In this document: positions 1 through 7,425 of the stretch, in pieces
Layout: each line of letters begins with the position of its first letter
How positions within the stretch are numbered: position 1 is the first letter of the stretch
Source: Puniceispirillum sp965657105
GTDB lineage: Bacteria; Pseudomonadota; Alphaproteobacteria; Puniceispirillales; Puniceispirillaceae
Assembly (NCBI RefSeq): GCF_965657105.1
Contig: NZ_CBFHNB010000042.1
Location: 1 to 20,288, forward strand
Reading direction: 5' to 3'
Length of the DNA: 20,288 nucleotides
The notes under the pieces: model-generated
Told to the model about the DNA's origin: nothing
What the model saw: the letters and a program-made list of their open reading frames with translations, nothing else
The model's database searches: none
Made by a program: the position numbers and the translations under genes

Positions 1-962
1 TCTATTTGCTTGGCTCGTAACGCAGCTTTGAGCTTTTCAGCCTGAATTTTCTGCTGGTTTCGCGGCTTGTCATGTGCCCGAATATGCCGTACCGAGGCCA
101 ATGCCGTGCTGGCAATGGCTGGCGGCAGGGCAGTTGAAAAAATAAAACCAGACCCATAACTGCGCACAGCGTCACATATTACATCATCACCTGCAATATA
201 GCCGCCAATCGTACCAAAGGCCTTGCCAAGGGTGCCCTGAATGATATCGATATCGTTATCCAAACCAAGCATCTGGGCGATGCCACCACCATTGGCGCCA
301 TACATACCAACGGCATGCACTTCATCAAGATAGGTCAAGGCGTTATAGCGTTTTGCCAGGTCGATAATCTCGGCAATTGGGCTGATATCACCATCCATCG
401 AATAAACCGATTCAAAAATGATGATCTTTGGCCGGTCAAGCGGCTGTCTTGCCAGCAGGGATTCAAGATGCGCAACATCATTATGACGAAAAATTGCCTT
501 TTCAACACGCGCATGGCGAATGCCGGAAATAATCGAGGCATGGTTCATCGCGTCGGAAAAGACAATGCAATCATTCAATAATCCGGCAAGCGCGCTGATG
601 CTGGCTTCATTGGCGACATAGCCGCTGTTTAGAACCAGCGCACGTTCTTTATTGTGCAATGATGCCAGCTCCTGTTCCAGGGCAACAATGGACGCACTTG
701 TGCCCGAAATATTGCGGGTGCCACCAGCGCCAGTGCCATGCCGACCAGCTGCGTTTTGCAGGGCAGCGATCACGTCGGGATGATGCCCCATGCCGATATA
801 ATCATTCGAACACCAGACCGTGACATCGCGTTTACCATCGGGGGCGTTCCAGACAGCTTGTGGATGTGCGCCTACAATGCGCTCAAGCTCAACAAAGTGG
901 CGATACCGATTTTCGGCCACTAGTTGATTGAGCTTGCTTTTAAAGACATCGCGGTAATTCAA
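1..962 (-). CDS. hemA: 5-aminolevulinate synthase (ALAS), 3' end cut by window edge
   Basis: PLP enzyme that condenses glycine with succinyl-CoA to 5-aminolevulinate, the first step of the C4 (Shemin) haem/tetrapyrrole pathway of alphaproteobacteria; cytoplasmic. The minus-strand reading gives an N-terminus NYRDVFKSKLNQL followed by RYRHFVELER, then VTVWCSNDYIGMGHHP, HGTGAGGTRNISGT, YLDEVHAVGMYG and TLGKAFGTIGGY, the classic ALAS signature. The PLP lysine would be about Lys247. About 320 of the usual ~405 residues are present; the C-terminus lies beyond base 1. No ATG fits the conserved N-terminus. A TTG at 962-960 does, with GGAG seven bases upstream, so I chose TTG. The gene lies downstream of formate dehydrogenase on the same strand but is separated by 233 bp that holds a structured leader, so it probably has its own control. 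Confidence 0.95.
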   Translation of the reverse strand, partial: MNYRDVFKSKLNQLVAENRYRHFVELERIVGAHPQAVWNAPDGKRDVTVWCSNDYIGMGHHPDVIAALQNAAGRHGTGAGGTRNISGTSASIVALEQELASLHNKERALVLNSGYVANEASISALAGLLNDCIVFSDAMNHASIISGIRHARVEKAIFRHNDVAHLESLLARQPLDRPKIIIFESVYSMDGDISPIAEIIDLAKRYNALTYLDEVHAVGMYGANGGGIAQMLGLDNDIDIIQGTLGKAFGTIGGYIAGDDVICDAVRSYGSGFIFSTALPPAIASTALASVRHIRAHDKPRNQQKIQAEKLKAALRAKQI

Positions 963-979
963 CTGCCGTCTCCAGCCTG

Positions 980-1062
980 AGAGGGTGCCTAAATGCCCTC
1001 TGTTGCGTTCATAGCTTATGGCTATTAACCAATCGTAGCTAACCTTCGCAGGTTGCTAACCT
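980..1062 (-). promoter_or_regulatory. hemA leader: three consecutive stem-loops
   Basis: Immediately upstream of the hemA ribosome binding site the minus strand can form three hairpins. From 5' to 3' of the transcript these are 1062-1050 (AGGTT/AACCT around AGC), 1025-1011 (ATAGC/GCTAT around CATAA), and 1001-980 (AGAGGG/CCCTCT around a 10-base loop). The last one ends about nine bases before the GGAG ribosome binding site. The pairings are seen in the sequence. That they form in RNA or regulate hemA is inference. I do not recognise a known riboswitch. Confidence 0.35.
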
Positions 1063-1064
1063 TC
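1021..1064 (-). repeat. 17-bp-period direct repeats upstream of hemA
   Basis: The 10-mer GCTAACCTTC (plus strand) occurs at 1038-1047 and 1055-1064, exactly 17 bp apart. A weaker relative, GCTATTAACC, lies at 1021-1030 in the same phase. Regularly spaced direct repeats in front of a tetrapyrrole entry gene suggest a protein binding site, but the factor is unknown and the repeat is short. Confidence 0.4.
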
Positions 1065-1142
1065 TACTAAACGCGGTTATGTAACAAAACATTAAATCAA
1101 AAGCACCAAAGATAAGTGAATGCTTTCATTGATGCTGACTAG

Positions 1143-1170
1143 GGATGTGATATAGCGAAATATCACATCC
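1143..1170 (-). terminator. Stem-loop after formate dehydrogenase alpha gene
   Basis: A near-perfect 11-bp hairpin (GGATGTGATA paired with TATCACATCC plus a T:A pair, six-base loop) starts about 26 nt after the fdhA stop codon. There is no T-run on the minus-strand side, so it may be a Rho-dependent or 3'-end-protecting stem rather than a canonical intrinsic terminator. Confidence 0.45.
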
Positions 1171-1195
1171 GTATAGAGGTTATATAGCAGTTGAG

Positions 1196-3970
1196 TTATT
1201 CTGCCGCAGCTTCAATAACGGTTTCCAGCCGTGCTGCCGAAAATTTCAATTCGGGAATCTTGCCATAAGGGTCAAGCGCCGGATTTGTCAGCATGTTGGC
1301 AGGGGCTTCGTTAAAGCAGAAAGGAACAAAGATCATCCCTGCCGGCAGTTTCGGATCAACTCGCGCCGCAAGTGCAATTTCACCGCGACGGGTCACAACA
1401 CGGATCAGATCTCCGGCTGAAACCTGTAATGATTGCAAATCAGATGGAGAGACATGCACCTCTGGCTCTGGCTCGAGAGCGTCAAGAACAGTTGCCCGCC
1501 TTGTCATAGAACCAGTATGCCAATGTTCCAGAAGACGTCCTGTGGACATCACCAGCGGAAATTCAGCATCGGGCATTTCATCAGGTGGCAATACATCTGC
1601 TGGTGTCATCCGTCCGCGTCCCGACGCCGTCGGGAACCCATCGCCGAAGATCACATCCTTGCCTTCGCTATTTTCATCAGCACATGGGTAGGTGACAGCA
1701 TCTTCCTTGAGCAGACGATCCCATGTAATACCAGTCAAAGACGGCATGACCATGCGCATTTCGCCAAAAATATCTCGGGCATGCGTATAGCTCCAGCTCA
1801 GTCCCATTCGGTTGGCAAGTTCCTGAATGATCCACCAATCCTGCTTTGCATCGCCTGGTGGGTCAATCGCCTGACGCCCCATCTGCACGCGGCGGTCAGT
1901 GTTGGTAAAGGTGCCATTCTTTTCCGGAAAGGCCGAAGCGGGCAGGATCACATCGGCAAAAGCTGCCGTTTCGGTCATGAAAATATCCTGCACAACTAGA
2001 ATGTCGAGTTTCGCCAGCGCCGCGCGAGCATGTGACTGATCGGGATCCGACATAGCCGGGTTTTCGCCCATCACATACATCGCCTTAATGTCACCATTAT
2101 AGGCGGCGTCGGTGATTTCAACTACAGTGAGGCCTTTTTCCGGATCCAGCTTGGCGTTCCACAGATTTTCGTATTTAGCGCGGATTTCAGGGTCGCCAAC
2201 AGGCTTGTAATCGGGGAAGAACATCGGGATCAAACCCGCATCAGATGCGCCTTGAACGTTATTCTGACCTCGCAGCGGATGCAGACCAGCGCCTGGCTTG
2301 CCAACATTACCTGTCAATAAGGCCAGGGAAATCAAACAGCGTGAATTGTCAGTGCCATGCGTATGCTGAGAGATGCCCATGCCCCAGAAAATCATCGCCG
2401 CTTTGGCATTGGCATAACCACGTGCCACCTCGCGGATTGTATCAGGGGCAATACCACAAATGGCTGACATAGCCTCAGGTGTTGAACTGGCAGTGCGGGC
2501 TTTCAGGTCATCAAAGCCTTCGGTTTGGTTTTTGACATAATCATCATCATAAAGACCTTCGTCGATAATCACATGTATCAGACCATTCAAAAGCGCCACA
2601 TCAGTGCCCGGGACAAAGTTCAGTGATTCTTCGGCATAGCGGTCAAGTGCCTGACCCCGGGGATCCATCACATAAAGCTTGGCACCCTTCTGGGCGGCGT
2701 TCTTGATAAATGTTGCGGCAACCGGATGGTTCACTGTCGGGTTTGAACCGATCACGATAATGGCGTCTGAATTGCGACATTCAGAAAAGGAGGCTGTGAC
2801 AGCGCCAGAGCCGATATTTTCCAGCAAGGCGGCGACCGATGACGCATGACATAAACGTGTGCAGTGATCGACATTGTTGGTCTTGAAGCCAGTACGCACA
2901 AGCTTTTGCACTAGATAGGCTTCTTCGTTGCTGCCTTTGGCCGAACCAAAACCTGACATGGCAGACGGGCCATAGGTGTCACGCACATGAGTGAATTTGC
3001 CCGCGGCAAGGTCAAGGGCTTCTTCCCAACTGGCTTCGCGGAAATGGGTGAGAGGATTGCTGGCGTCAAAAGGCAGAGAGTCGGTCTTGGCAACATCGTC
3101 ACGGCGGATTAGAGGCTTTGTCAGGCGTTCCGGATTGGCAACATAGTCAAATCCATAACGACCTTTAACACATAGACGGCTTTTATTGGCAGGGCCTTGC
3201 CGACCCGAAACAGCTACGATTTTTTCATCTTTGATATTGAATGTAAGCTGACATCCAACACCGCAATAAGGGCACACAGAATCGACATTGCGGTCAGGCG
3301 TGATGGCCAGCTTCTGGCTGTCATCAAGCAGAGTTTTGGGCATCAGGGCACCTGTTGGACAGGCCTGAACACATTCACCGCAGCCTACACAGGTGCTGGC
3401 ACCCATATCATCGCCAAAATCAAACACGATATGCGCATCAGCACCGCGACCAGCAAGACCGATCACATCATTGACCTGCACTTCACGGCAAGCACGAACG
3501 CATAGGCCGCATTGGATGCACGCGTCCATATTGACAGCAATAGCTGGATGCGAACTATCAGGCTCGGCTGACATACGCGCAGGAAAACGTCCACTTTCAA
3601 CATTCTGTGTTTCGGCATATTTCCACAATTCGGAATCCGGATCATGCGCTGATTCACGCGCAGGCTGATCAGAAACCAGCAATTCCATGACCATTTTACG
3701 TGCCGTGGTGGCGCGGTGATTCTGGCTATTTACGACCATGCCTTCGCTTGGGGCGCGGATACATGATGCCGCCAAGACCCGTTCACCCTCAATTTCCACC
3801 ATACAGGCTCGACAGTTACCATCAGGGCGGTAACCATCGTCATCCTTGTAACATAGATGCGGAATGTCAGTGCCAAGGCGCGCCGCAGCCTGCCATATGG
3901 TTTCGCCAGCTTCGGCGCTAACATCCTTGCCATCAAGTATAAAATTAATCGGTGTTTTCGTATCAGTCAT
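1196..3970 (-). CDS. fdhA: NAD-dependent formate dehydrogenase, alpha (Mo/W-bisMGD) subunit
   Basis: Oxidises formate to CO2 at a bis-MGD metal centre and passes electrons through Fe-S clusters to the NuoEF-like beta subunit encoded just upstream; cytoplasmic. In 924-residue numbering the order is a [2Fe-2S] domain (C40, C53, C56, C70), two ferredoxin [4Fe-4S] motifs (C151-C161, C194-C204), the catalytic-domain [4Fe-4S] site (CPYCGVGC at 233-240, C267), and the metal ligand Cys374 in DHCTRLCHASS, followed by His375. The ligand is Cys, not selenocysteine. The region that in NuoG-type subunits holds a His-Cys3 cluster (about 100-120, SDQPARESAHDPDSELW) has no cysteines. I chose ATG 3970 (MTDTK) because AGGTGA lies upstream; a GTG at 3985 is the alternative. 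Best match in architecture is the two-subunit type known from Methylobacterium FDH1. Whether the metal is Mo or W cannot be told. Confidence 0.95.
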   Translation of the reverse strand: MTDTKTPINFILDGKDVSAEAGETIWQAAARLGTDIPHLCYKDDDGYRPDGNCRACMVEIEGERVLAASCIRAPSEGMVVNSQNHRATTARKMVMELLVSDQPARESAHDPDSELWKYAETQNVESGRFPARMSAEPDSSHPAIAVNMDACIQCGLCVRACREVQVNDVIGLAGRGADAHIVFDFGDDMGASTCVGCGECVQACPTGALMPKTLLDDSQKLAITPDRNVDSVCPYCGVGCQLTFNIKDEKIVAVSGRQGPANKSRLCVKGRYGFDYVANPERLTKPLIRRDDVAKTDSLPFDASNPLTHFREASWEEALDLAAGKFTHVRDTYGPSAMSGFGSAKGSNEEAYLVQKLVRTGFKTNNVDHCTRLCHASSVAALLENIGSGAVTASFSECRNSDAIIVIGSNPTVNHPVAATFIKNAAQKGAKLYVMDPRGQALDRYAEESLNFVPGTDVALLNGLIHVIIDEGLYDDDYVKNQTEGFDDLKARTASSTPEAMSAICGIAPDTIREVARGYANAKAAMIFWGMGISQHTHGTDNSRCLISLALLTGNVGKPGAGLHPLRGQNNVQGASDAGLIPMFFPDYKPVGDPEIRAKYENLWNAKLDPEKGLTVVEITDAAYNGDIKAMYVMGENPAMSDPDQSHARAALAKLDILVVQDIFMTETAAFADVILPASAFPEKNGTFTNTDRRVQMGRQAIDPPGDAKQDWWIIQELANRMGLSWSYTHARDIFGEMRMVMPSLTGITWDRLLKEDAVTYPCADENSEGKDVIFGDGFPTASGRGRMTPADVLPPDEMPDAEFPLVMSTGRLLEHWHTGSMTRRATVLDALEPEPEVHVSPSDLQSLQVSAGDLIRVVTRRGEIALAARVDPKLPAGMIFVPFCFNEAPANMLTNPALDPYGKIPELKFSAARLETVIEAAAE

Positions 3971-4049
3971 CGTTATATCTTTCACCTAAATCTGAGTGGC
4001 TAGCAAAGTCAGTTATGATTGGTATCCGGTTTGGTCGCTATTTTGCCCG

Positions 4050-5828
4050 CTATTTAACTATGTCTTCTGGAAAATGCTTCATCACGCTGGTCAGGGGATT
4101 GGATGCCGCCTGACCAAGGCCGCAAATGCTGGCATCACCCATGGCAATCGATAATTCGCCCAATAGATTGACATCAGGATTTGCGCTTTGCATCAATGTT
4201 ACGGCCTTTTCAGTGCCATTCCGGCATGGGGTGCATTGCCCGCAGCTTTCATGCGCAAAGAATTTTAACAGATTTGTCGCAGCGTCCCACATATTATCCT
4301 GATCGGATAACACGACTACCGCATGTGATCCGACAAAACAGCCTTCCTCGGCAAGCTTGCCTCCAAAATCAAGCGGAATATCGCCTTTGCTCGCAGGCAG
4401 AATGCCGCCGGATGCCCCGCCTGGAAGATAGCCTTTGAAGCTATGTCCATCAGCCATCCCGCCGCATAGGGCAATCAATTCTTCAACCGTCGATCCGGCA
4501 GGTGCCATAATCACACCGGGTTTGGCAACACGGCCGGAAACCGAATAGCTGCGTGGCCCTGGATGTCCGTCTTTGCCTTGGTTGTTGAACCAATCGGCAC
4601 CTTGTTCGACAATGTCACGAATCCAGTAAAGCGTTTCGACATTATTGACCAGAGTTGGACGGTCAAAGATGCCTTTTTCAGCAACAAAGGGTGGGCGGTG
4701 ACGCGGCAGGCCGCGTTTACCCTCAATCGATTCAATCATGGCTGATTCTTCACCGCAAATATAGGCGCCAGCACCGCGGCGCAGATGCAGCTCAGTGTGA
4801 TCGGTCAAGCCGGCCGCTTCAACAGCCGCCAGTTCTTCTTTAAGCAAGGCAATGATTTCTGGGTATTCATCACGCATATAGATGTAACAAGCATCGATGC
4901 CCACAACCTTGGTTGCGATCAGAATGCCTTCGATCATGCGGTGCGGGTCATTCGATAAATACAGGCGGTCTTTAAAAGTGCCTGGTTCGCCCTCATCACC
5001 ATTGACCGCCATCAGACGGGGGCCTGGCTGGCCTGATACAATCCGCCATTTGCGTCCGGTTGGGAAGCCCGCGCCGCCAAGACCACGTAAAGCTGTATCA
5101 TCCAGAACGGACAAAACGTCTTCAGCAGTTTTTTTGCCCTCCAACAGAGCTTTAAGCAGGCTGTAACCGCCATCGGCAACATAAGCGTCGAAACGGCGTG
5201 CGGTAGCCGGAATTTCAGGATGTCCGTCTTCTTTAACGGCTTTCAGCGCTTCAAAGCTGGCATGTTCGACAAGTTTGTGACCAACCGCGGCGGCAGGTGC
5301 TTTGTCACAGGCACCAATGCAAGGCGCGGGAACAAAGCGCACCTTCTCGCTGGCATAGGGTTGTAGCTTTTCAAGCATGGTTTCACCGCCAGCCATCATG
5401 CAGGAAAGTGACGTGCAAACGCGAACTGTACAATGGGGCGGGGCTGTTTCATCTTCTTTAACAAGATCAAAATGGTCATAAAAGCTGGCAACTTCCCAGA
5501 CTTCGGCCATCGGAATACGCATGATATGGGCAAGCGCTGCCAGATGCCGTGCCGATAGATGTTTTTCGCTGTCTTGTATCATGTGCAGATACTCAATCAG
5601 CATATCGCGGGCGGGGGTAATGTTACCCAGCAATGCGCGCACTTCATCAAGCGCAACAGGATCAAGCATACGACCTTTTGGTTTGTATTTTCCCTTGCCA
5701 CGGCTTGGTTTGCCAGCGCTGCTAAAATCGTCTGACTTATCGCGACCGGTGTTCGGTAAATTATCCACCAGCATTTCTCCCATAAAAGCATCGTAAACTA
5801 GGCTACGTCTTATTATTCGTAGCAACAT
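4050..5828 (-). CDS. fdhB: NAD-dependent formate dehydrogenase, beta subunit (NuoE-NuoF fusion)
   Basis: Diaphorase subunit that takes electrons from the alpha subunit and reduces NAD+. It is a single chain joining a NuoE/FdsG-like part and a NuoF/FdsB-like part. In 592-residue numbering there is a basic extension (1-55), a helical plus thioredoxin-like [2Fe-2S] domain (C138, C143, C170, C174, with ASFYDHFD at 114-121), the FMN/NADH-binding motifs GGAGFPTGRKW (251-261) and GDEGEPGTFKDR (277-288), AYICGEESAMIESIEG, and a terminal [4Fe-4S] site ESCGQCTPC plus C569. Classical FDS complexes encode these parts as separate FdsG and FdsB; the fused form matches two-subunit alphaproteobacterial enzymes. 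The start is uncertain: ATG 5828, 5783 and 5774 are all in frame and none has a strong ribosome binding site. The gap to fdhA is under 80 nt, so one operon is likely. No fdhD/fdsC or fdsD gene is adjacent. Confidence 0.94.
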   Translation of the reverse strand: MLLRIIRRSLVYDAFMGEMLVDNLPNTGRDKSDDFSSAGKPSRGKGKYKPKGRMLDPVALDEVRALLGNITPARDMLIEYLHMIQDSEKHLSARHLAALAHIMRIPMAEVWEVASFYDHFDLVKEDETAPPHCTVRVCTSLSCMMAGGETMLEKLQPYASEKVRFVPAPCIGACDKAPAAAVGHKLVEHASFEALKAVKEDGHPEIPATARRFDAYVADGGYSLLKALLEGKKTAEDVLSVLDDTALRGLGGAGFPTGRKWRIVSGQPGPRLMAVNGDEGEPGTFKDRLYLSNDPHRMIEGILIATKVVGIDACYIYMRDEYPEIIALLKEELAAVEAAGLTDHTELHLRRGAGAYICGEESAMIESIEGKRGLPRHRPPFVAEKGIFDRPTLVNNVETLYWIRDIVEQGADWFNNQGKDGHPGPRSYSVSGRVAKPGVIMAPAGSTVEELIALCGGMADGHSFKGYLPGGASGGILPASKGDIPLDFGGKLAEEGCFVGSHAVVVLSDQDNMWDAATNLLKFFAHESCGQCTPCRNGTEKAVTLMQSANPDVNLLGELSIAMGDASICGLGQAASNPLTSVMKHFPEDIVK

Positions 5829-5856
5829 GCAAAACGAATGTCTTTACAAACATTAG

Positions 5857-6051
5857 CTATGAACTGATAGGGGGCATCATGGTTTTTTCAGATGCAGCAA
5901 TCAGATCCACATGCGCACAATTTATCAGCTGTTTGCCGACATGCTCAAAGTTCACCGTTACATTCAGACCGACAATCGATTGCACCTGACCTAGACCCCA
6001 ATCGGGTCGTTCAGGATGTTTCACAAAATCCCCAAGTTCAAAATATAGCAT
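5857..6051 (-). CDS. DUF3553 family small protein
   Basis: A 64-residue protein of the DUF3553 family, common in alphaproteobacteria and without a known function. Visible signature: GDFVKHPERPDWGLGQVQS followed by VTVNFEHVGKQLIN, which looks like a small beta-barrel of SH3/Tudor or CarD-like type (inference). No cysteines beyond one, no signal peptide, no membrane segment. Start ATG 6051 has AGGGTG about five bases upstream. The stop codon is 28 nt from the upstream-most start of the formate dehydrogenase beta gene, so it is probably the first gene of that operon. Whether that linkage is functional is unknown. Confidence 0.85.
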   Translation of the reverse strand: MLYFELGDFVKHPERPDWGLGQVQSIVGLNVTVNFEHVGKQLINCAHVDLIAASEKTMMPPISS

Positions 6052-6184
6052 GTTGTCACCCTGGTTATTTGTGATCTATTCCATCTAAGTCTGACATTAC
6101 CATAAATGCGACAGCGTTAAAATGGTGATGGTGCGCCATATGACCATCGCATCATTACACCGATGTTTTTGGGTATGAATGGAA

Positions 6185-6209
6185 AATGGCCAGCATGATG
6201 CTGGCCATT
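6185..6209 (-). terminator. Probable intrinsic terminator of ctrA
   Basis: A perfect 11-bp stem AATGGCCAGCA/TGCTGGCCATT with a 3-base loop. On the minus strand the distal arm runs into TTTT and then CC. It lies 136 nt after the ctrA stop codon. The stem is very strong and the T-tract short, so termination is likely but not certain. Confidence 0.6.
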
Positions 6210-6283
6210 CAGGGAGACACTTTGGTTTGGGTTTAATTTAACCGATCATTGACGAAGTTTAACAGGACACATCAAAGTATGTT

Positions 6284-6322
6284 AACAAAGCATGAAGTTC
6301 CTAAAGCGAGATTTGCTTTGTT
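6284..6322 (-). other. Stem-loop directly after ctrA
   Basis: A perfect 9-bp stem, AACAAAGCA paired with TGCTTTGTT, with a 21-base loop, begins 23 nt beyond the ctrA stop. There is no clear U-tract, so it may act as a 3'-UTR structure ahead of the stronger hairpin at 6185-6209. Confidence 0.35.
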
Positions 6323-6344
6323 TTGAAGCATCGAGCGGCCAAGG

Positions 6345-7049
6345 TTAAATGGATTGTTCGGCAATTTCAAAATCGGGGGTTTCGCGCAGAATATAGCCTT
6401 GTCCCCATACCGTATCGATATTCAGCCCCGAAGCGCCAGCATTGTCGAGTTTACGGCGTAATTTGCACATAAAGACGTCAATGATTTTTGGCTCTGGCTC
6501 GTCAATACCGCCATATAAATGGTTCAAAAAGGCATCCTTGCTCAACACTGATCCCTTGCGAAGCGCCAGAAATTCGACAATGCGAAATTCCTTGGCTGTT
6601 AGATTGAGTTGTTTGTCGCCGATCTTGGCGTAATTGCGGCTGAGATCAACGGTGAGATTGCCTGCGGTGACAACCGCCGAACTATGGCCGTTGGTGCGCC
6701 GGATAATCGCGTCCAGATTGGCCATTAATTCATATCTATCAAAGGGTTTAGTGAGATAGCCATCGGCACCAGCACCAAGGGCTGCAATTTTGTCATCAAT
6801 GCCACTATTGCCAGAGACAACAAGAATAGGCATGGGGAGGTGATGCTTACGGATCAGGCGGGCCAGCCGCGTGCCGTTGCCATCAGGAAGGTTTATATCA
6901 AGCAACACAGCGTCGATCCGATTATGGCGCAATTCTGCAAGTGATGCCTCAATTGTATGGGCGACAGTGCTAAAATGCCCAGCTTCATCAAGGGTCATAC
7001 CGATCACGTCTGCAATAACTGGATCATCTTCAACAATAAGAATATTCAT
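6345..7049 (-). CDS. ctrA: CtrA-family cell-cycle response regulator
   Basis: OmpR/PhoB-type response regulator of 234 residues: receiver domain (1-117) and winged-helix DNA-binding domain (about 125-222). Phosphoacceptor Asp51 (LLDINLPDGNG), acidic pocket Glu7-Asp9, and the conserved Lys101 are present. The DNA-binding half carries the CtrA hallmark LRKGSVLSKDAFLNHLYGG with DEPEPKIIDVFMCKLRRKL and DTVWGQGYILRE. In alphaproteobacteria CtrA controls cell cycle, division, motility and often its own transcription. The open frame extends to 7223, but the conserved protein begins with MNILIVEDD at ATG 7049, where AGAGG lies five bases upstream, so the longer start is rejected. The receiver is more diverged than the effector domain. 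The C-terminus ends EQSI and not the Ala-Ala degradation signal of Caulobacter CtrA. Another CtrA-like paralogue cannot be fully excluded. Confidence 0.85.
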   Translation of the reverse strand: MNILIVEDDPVIADVIGMTLDEAGHFSTVAHTIEASLAELRHNRIDAVLLDINLPDGNGTRLARLIRKHHLPMPILVVSGNSGIDDKIAALGAGADGYLTKPFDRYELMANLDAIIRRTNGHSSAVVTAGNLTVDLSRNYAKIGDKQLNLTAKEFRIVEFLALRKGSVLSKDAFLNHLYGGIDEPEPKIIDVFMCKLRRKLDNAGASGLNIDTVWGQGYILRETPDFEIAEQSI

Positions 7050-7217
7050 CGATACCTCTTTCCTTATTTGTGCGCCCTGTAGGAGAGCAATATTTGCGGC
7101 AAAACGCGCCGCCACATGTAAGTTCGAAGGTGAAAAGACAGAACTCATATAATATAACAAAAATTCACACGAACATTGGCTTAGTGCAAAAGTTAAAAGA
7201 ACATGAACAAGATCGCA

Positions 7218-7235
7218 AATCACATATGCGTGATT
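7218..7235. promoter_or_regulatory. Inverted repeat, candidate operator upstream of ctrA
   Basis: Perfect 6-bp half sites AATCAC and GTGATT separated by six bases (ATATGC). It lies about 170-185 bp upstream of the ctrA start, next to TTAAC words. It resembles a dimeric helix-turn-helix protein site, but I cannot assign a regulator. Confidence 0.3.
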
Positions 7236-7377
7236 AACTTTTTAATAATGATTTTCAGTGGTTAACAGTGCTAGGCCGCAAAACTTACCCAAAAAATATG
7301 CTTGCTTGGTAATGAAATACGGTGTAGGTGAAGGGCAAATTTTGGTCTGATGAATTCACGTCACAGGGCTATACGGC

Positions 7378-7406
7378 CTGACAAGTTATTACCTTGTAAT
7401 TAATAT
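7378..7406 (+). promoter_or_regulatory. Sigma70-type promoter of dksA
   Basis: CTGACA at 7378-7383, a 17-bp spacer, and TAATAT at 7401-7406, close to the TTGACA/TATAAT consensus. The predicted start of transcription is about 7413, giving a 5' leader of about 13 nt that contains TAGG before the dksA ATG. The spacer contains an inverted repeat, ACAAG-N7-CTTGT. Confidence 0.6.
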
Positions 7407-7425
7407 CGACGAATAGGTTTAAAAA

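Larger units (their letters stand above)
6052..6344. other. Intergenic region between ctrA and the DUF3553-fdh operon
   Basis: 293 bp without a supportable gene. It should hold the end of the ctrA transcript and the start of the DUF3553-fdh transcript. Two hairpins lie near the ctrA side (listed separately). Near 6127-6148 there is a 6-bp inverted repeat, GATGGT/ACCATC with a 10-base gap. Several TTAA tetramers occur (6233, 6238, 6259, 6282), but none has the 7-bp spacing of a CtrA box. I could not identify a convincing minus-strand sigma70 promoter. Confidence 0.5.
7050..7425. other. Divergent ctrA/dksA regulatory region
   Basis: 376 bp without a supportable gene. It is AT-rich and holds the divergent promoters. 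The dksA promoter is listed separately. On the ctrA side there are several GTTAA/TTAA words (7234-7245, 7261-7266), suggesting but not proving CtrA autoregulation, since the spacing differs from TTAA-N7-TTAA. An inverted repeat AATCAC-N6-GTGATT spans 7218-7235 and could be an operator. The frame that continues ctrA upstream to 7223 has no family-like sequence. Confidence 0.5.

Noticed and set aside
315..581. Plus-strand open frame opposite hemA
   Set aside because: Antisense to clear ALAS coding sequence.
1433..1999. 188-residue plus-strand open frame opposite fdhA
   Set aside because: It lies wholly antisense to well-conserved Mo-domain coding sequence and has no recognisable motif; a shadow of high codon bias.
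6233..6286. Cluster of TTAA words as CtrA binding boxes
   Set aside because: None shows the TTAA-N7-TTAA spacing; AT-rich background explains the tetramers.
7050..7223. Upstream extension of the ctrA reading frame (58 extra residues)
   Set aside because: CtrA proteins begin with M(N/R)ILI-EDD; ATG 7049 has a good ribosome binding site and the extension resembles untranslated AT-rich promoter DNA.
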